Assembly (NCBI RefSeq): GCF_026340675.1 | Contig: NZ_JAPEOX010000001.1 | Location: 930,001-994,000 of the forward strand | DNA length: 64,000 nucleotides | DNA from: Streptomyces sp. NBC_01264 | GTDB lineage: Bacteria > Actinomycetota > Actinomycetes > Streptomycetales > Streptomycetaceae | Direction: 5' to 3' | Shown: positions 61,972 to 64,000 of the stretch, piece after piece | How the letters are laid out: each line of letters starts with the position of its first letter | How positions within the stretch are numbered: position 1 is the stretch's first letter | The notes under the pieces: generated by a model | The model's database searches: none | What the model was told of the DNA's origin: nothing | The model's input: only the letters and a program-made list of their open reading frames with translations | Position numbers and translations under genes: made by a program

Positions 61972-62013
61972 CCTGGCCCTGGCCTTGGCCCTGGCCCTGG
62001 CCCTGGCCCTGGC
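61972..62013. repeat. CCTGGC hexanucleotide tandem array
   Basis: Seven units (one variant CTTGGC) start one base after the serine hydrolase stop and end before the RBS of the next gene. Probably a slippage-prone spacer; copy number may vary between strains. Confidence 0.85.
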
Positions 62014-62074
62014 CCAGCCCCTGACCATGCCCTTGTCCCGCTGCAAGACCAGCCTCACGGAAGGGGGAACCACC

Positions 62075-63184
62075 GTGCGATCCCTGCTCACCCGCACGAC
62101 CGGCTTCCGCGCCGCGATACGGGCCACCGCGCTGACCGCCGCCGCCGCGGCGGCGGTCGCGGCGACGGCCCTCACCGGCTCCGCGGCTCACGCCGTCGGC
62201 GTCGCCGATGTACCCACGATCCCGGCCTTCACCGACGGGCAGGGTCTGACCCAGGTCGCCGGAGCCACCGAGGTACGCTCGGAGACCGACTTCACCCTCA
62301 CCGTCACCACGCCGCAGCTCTCCGGCCGGCACAAGGTACGCGTCTTCCTGCCGAGCGGCTACTACGCCGAGCCCGGCAAGCGCTGGCCGGTGACGTACTT
62401 CCTGCACGGGGGTGGCGGCACGGTGAACGACGCCGCCGCGGCCCCGGCCCTGCGGGACGACCGGATGATCACCGTCGTACCGGACGGCGGTCTGAAGGGC
62501 TGGTACGCGAACTGGCACATGCAGAACACCGCCGAGGGCGCCGCCAACTGGGAGACCTTCCACCTCCTGCAGGTGGTCCCCTTCATCGACGCCAACCTGC
62601 GGACCCAGCCCGACCGCGGCCATCGTGCGGTCGTCGGCCTGTCCATGGGCGGCTTCGGGGCCCTGCACTACGCCCAGGCCCGCCCCGACCTGTTCGGGCG
62701 CGTCGCCTCCCTGTCCGGGGGCATCGACTTCGGCCTGTGGGAGGTCCGTGCCGCGGTGCTGGCCACGGAGCTCAACCTGACCGGCGCCTGGTGCGCCTCC
62801 ACCACCTCGGGTACCGGCGACTGCACCGGCTACGGACCGGTGGTGGACAGCGACGCGATCTTCGGCTCGCCGTACGCGATCTTCAACGACCGGAAATGGA
62901 ACGAGGCCAACCCCGCCTCGCTCGCCAATCTGGGCAAGCTCGCCGGCACCGGGGTCACCCTCTACACCGGAAACCAGGGGCTGATCGACGGCAAGACGGC
63001 GGTCGCCTCCACCAACGTCGCGAACCGCCTGAACCACCTGGGCATCCCGAACCGCTTCGTCAACTACGGCAACGGCTCCGCCCTGTCGCCCACCTGCAAG
63101 GGCGACCACTCCTACGGCTGCTGGGCCCCCGCCCTCGCCGACTACATCCCCCGCCTGGCGAACGAGTTCGCCCAGGCGGGCTGA
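62075..63184 (+). CDS. Secreted esterase (antigen 85-like)
   Basis: A 369-residue protein. GTG at 62075 (GGAAGGGGGAA upstream) opens a leader with TALTAAAAAAVAATALTGSA. Catalytic Ser in AVVGLSMGGFGALHYA (GxSxG), oxyanion FLHGGGGTVND, probable His in KGDHSYGCW. Extra Cys pairs (WCASTTSGTGDC; CKGDHSYGC) suggest disulfides. Related to the gene at 57277. Downstream hairpin at 63294. Confidence 0.87.
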   Translation: MRSLLTRTTGFRAAIRATALTAAAAAAVAATALTGSAAHAVGVADVPTIPAFTDGQGLTQVAGATEVRSETDFTLTVTTPQLSGRHKVRVFLPSGYYAEPGKRWPVTYFLHGGGGTVNDAAAAPALRDDRMITVVPDGGLKGWYANWHMQNTAEGAANWETFHLLQVVPFIDANLRTQPDRGHRAVVGLSMGGFGALHYAQARPDLFGRVASLSGGIDFGLWEVRAAVLATELNLTGAWCASTTSGTGDCTGYGPVVDSDAIFGSPYAIFNDRKWNEANPASLANLGKLAGTGVTLYTGNQGLIDGKTAVASTNVANRLNHLGIPNRFVNYGNGSALSPTCKGDHSYGCWAPALADYIPRLANEFAQAG

Positions 63185-63675
63185 GGCACCCGCTCGTCCC
63201 CACCTCGGGCTCTCGTGCACGTACAGTGGTCCGCTTGATCAACTGGCATCCGGGCGGGCGGCGCGTCTTTCCGGAATGCCGTCCGGTTCCCCCTGCGGGC
63301 CGTGACATGCGTCACGGCCCGCATGTCGCCTTGAGGCCCTCCGCGGAGATCCAATGGCTCGGGACATTTCACCGCATGTCCCTGTTTGGCATTGACATGC
63401 CTCACTCCGCCGGAAACGGAATTCGAAGCTCCCTTTCGGTCGGCTCCAACAGGGCTGGCAGGGACGCGTTCTGGCGGCAGGCCGGGTGGGCTCCGCAGTG
63501 GCCGCGCCGCGGAGATGCACGATCTTCCGGCCGTTTCAAGCCCGGTCCCGAACACCCCGCGCGCCCGATCGGCGGCGGCTTGCCAGGCCGCGGGAGGGCT
63601 TCTAAGAATGGCGATTCCTCCGGCGCCTTCGCGGTCCGGCGCCGGGAGCTTCGCGATCACCGAGTGAGGTCCCGC
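63185..63675. other. 491-bp intergenic region
   Basis: Holds a 13-bp hairpin (63294-63323), a TTGACA at 63392-63397 in an AT-richer patch that may be a -35 element, and GC-rich sequence. I looked for a c-di-AMP (ydaO-type) riboswitch upstream of the exported protein gene and saw no match to its conserved segments. Confidence 0.5.
63294..63323 (+). terminator. 13-bp hairpin downstream of the esterase
   Basis: Arms TGCGGGCCGTGAC (63294-63306) and GTCACGGCCCGCA (63311-63323), loop ATGC, both perfect. Most likely terminates the esterase transcript; the GTGAC-n4-GTCAC centre could also bind a regulator. Confidence 0.65.
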
Positions 63676-64000
63676 ATGAAGAAGCACCGTAAGAAGACGC
63701 ACCACAGGAAAATAGCCGTCGCTGTCGGGGCACTGGCCCTCGTGGCCGTACCCGCCACGGCCATGGCCTGCCTCGACCCGCAGGGAACCGGCCCGACACG
63801 GTCCGTCGTGGCCGAGCGGGACAGCCGCCCCTGGCACGGCGACCCCGGTGCGCAGCAGCCCGCGGAGGCCCCGGTCCAGGCCGACGCCCCCGCCGAGATC
63901 GTCGAGCAGCCGCCCGTCCAGCAGCCCGTCGAGTACGCGCCTCCCGCGCCGAGCGAGGCGCAGCAGCCGGCGGAGCCGGTGGAACCGGTGGAGCCCCCCG
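63676..64000 (+). CDS. Exported protein with Pro/Glu/Gln-rich region (3' end cut off)
   Basis: ATG at 63676; 108 codons are present. Lys/His/Arg-rich N-terminus (KKHRKKTHHRK) leads to a signal peptide (IAVAVGALALVAVPATAMAC), with an odd Cys at the cleavage region. Then acidic, Pro/Gln/Val-rich repeats (QQPAEAPVQADAP; QQPVEYAPPAPS; EPVEPVEPP). No domain is reached before the edge; family not identified. Confidence 0.7.
   Translation, partial: MKKHRKKTHHRKIAVAVGALALVAVPATAMACLDPQGTGPTRSVVAERDSRPWHGDPGAQQPAEAPVQADAPAEIVEQPPVQQPVEYAPPAPSEAQQPAEPVEPVEPP

Noticed and set aside
63185..63675. c-di-AMP (ydaO) riboswitch upstream of an exported protein gene
   Set aside because: The conserved ydaO segments are not visible; only a terminator-like hairpin and possible promoter hexamers.
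1..64000. Prophage, IS element, integrative element or biosynthetic (PKS/NRPS) cluster
   Set aside because: No integrase, transposase, structural phage gene, att-like repeat or megasynthase seen in any frame.

Overview
The window is high-GC actinobacterial DNA, almost certainly from Streptomyces. The signs are strong G/C at third codon positions, many GTG and a few TTG starts, Tat signals and lipoboxes on exported proteins, a Zur-type island of zinc-free ribosomal proteins, and a dense secretome. I saw no rRNA, tRNA, CRISPR array, IS element, prophage or polyketide/NRPS cluster.

Layout. 1-7.3 kb: a Tat-exported PAF-acetylhydrolase-like enzyme (cut by the window edge), a DUF5990 protein, a GH26-like exported glycosidase, a SUKH-like protein, a two-TM protein, a DinB-like protein, and a two-gene NLR locus. 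In that locus a small helical protein ends in, and an NB-ARC/TPR protein begins with, the same Gly/Asn/Gln motif, as in bacterial amyloid signalling pairs. 7.5-10.4 kb: a divergent zinc-starvation island (L28, S14 // L33, L31, CobW-like, S18, L32) with a Zur-like box between the two arms. 10.5-19.5 kb: a class A beta-lactamase-like protein, a membrane protein, a wrecked PAS-GAF-SpoIIE phosphatase gene (internal inversion plus frame-breaking deletion), a large secreted amidohydrolase, a PfpI/AraC divergent pair and an Ohr peroxidase. 19.5-36.8 kb: a catabolic region. On the minus strand are a Rieske oxygenase, a PotDBCA-type ABC importer, an FAD amine oxidase and an aldehyde dehydrogenase. On the plus strand are a small unknown protein, a NuoF-like flavoprotein, a 3Fe-4S-type ferredoxin, an NDP-forming acyl-CoA synthetase, two paralogous acyl-CoA dehydrogenases, a 3-hydroxyacyl-CoA dehydrogenase and a TetR regulator. 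Two copies of a TetR-like palindrome lie in the divergent promoter region. Together they look like import, oxidation or demethylation, and then CoA-dependent beta-oxidation of an amine or quaternary ammonium compound. The substrate is inferred only.

36.8-43.8 kb: an extracytoplasmic thiol-redox operon (thioredoxin-like, TlpA, CcdA, DsbD-alpha-like lipoprotein, OmpR-type regulator, histidine kinase), preceded by a membrane protein and a CAP-domain protein. A conserved 23-bp motif occurs upstream of both the redox operon and the CAP gene. 43.9-46.6 kb: a glycolipid-binding-like protein, a K+ channel and a ClC channel, closed by a strong bidirectional terminator.

46.6-64 kb: a secretome region. 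It holds class C serine hydrolases, a beta-helix protein, an FHA/Ser-Thr kinase pair, and four proteins carrying the same PLL/DUF346-type propeller lectin behind different catalytic heads (GH43-like, lysozyme/SLT-like, M23, C40-like). Two antigen-85-like esterases and a ricin-type lectin are interspersed. Two lectin modules form a direct repeat of about 1 kb, and the C40-like gene carries a frameshift. All assignments are by eye from motifs; no database search was possible.
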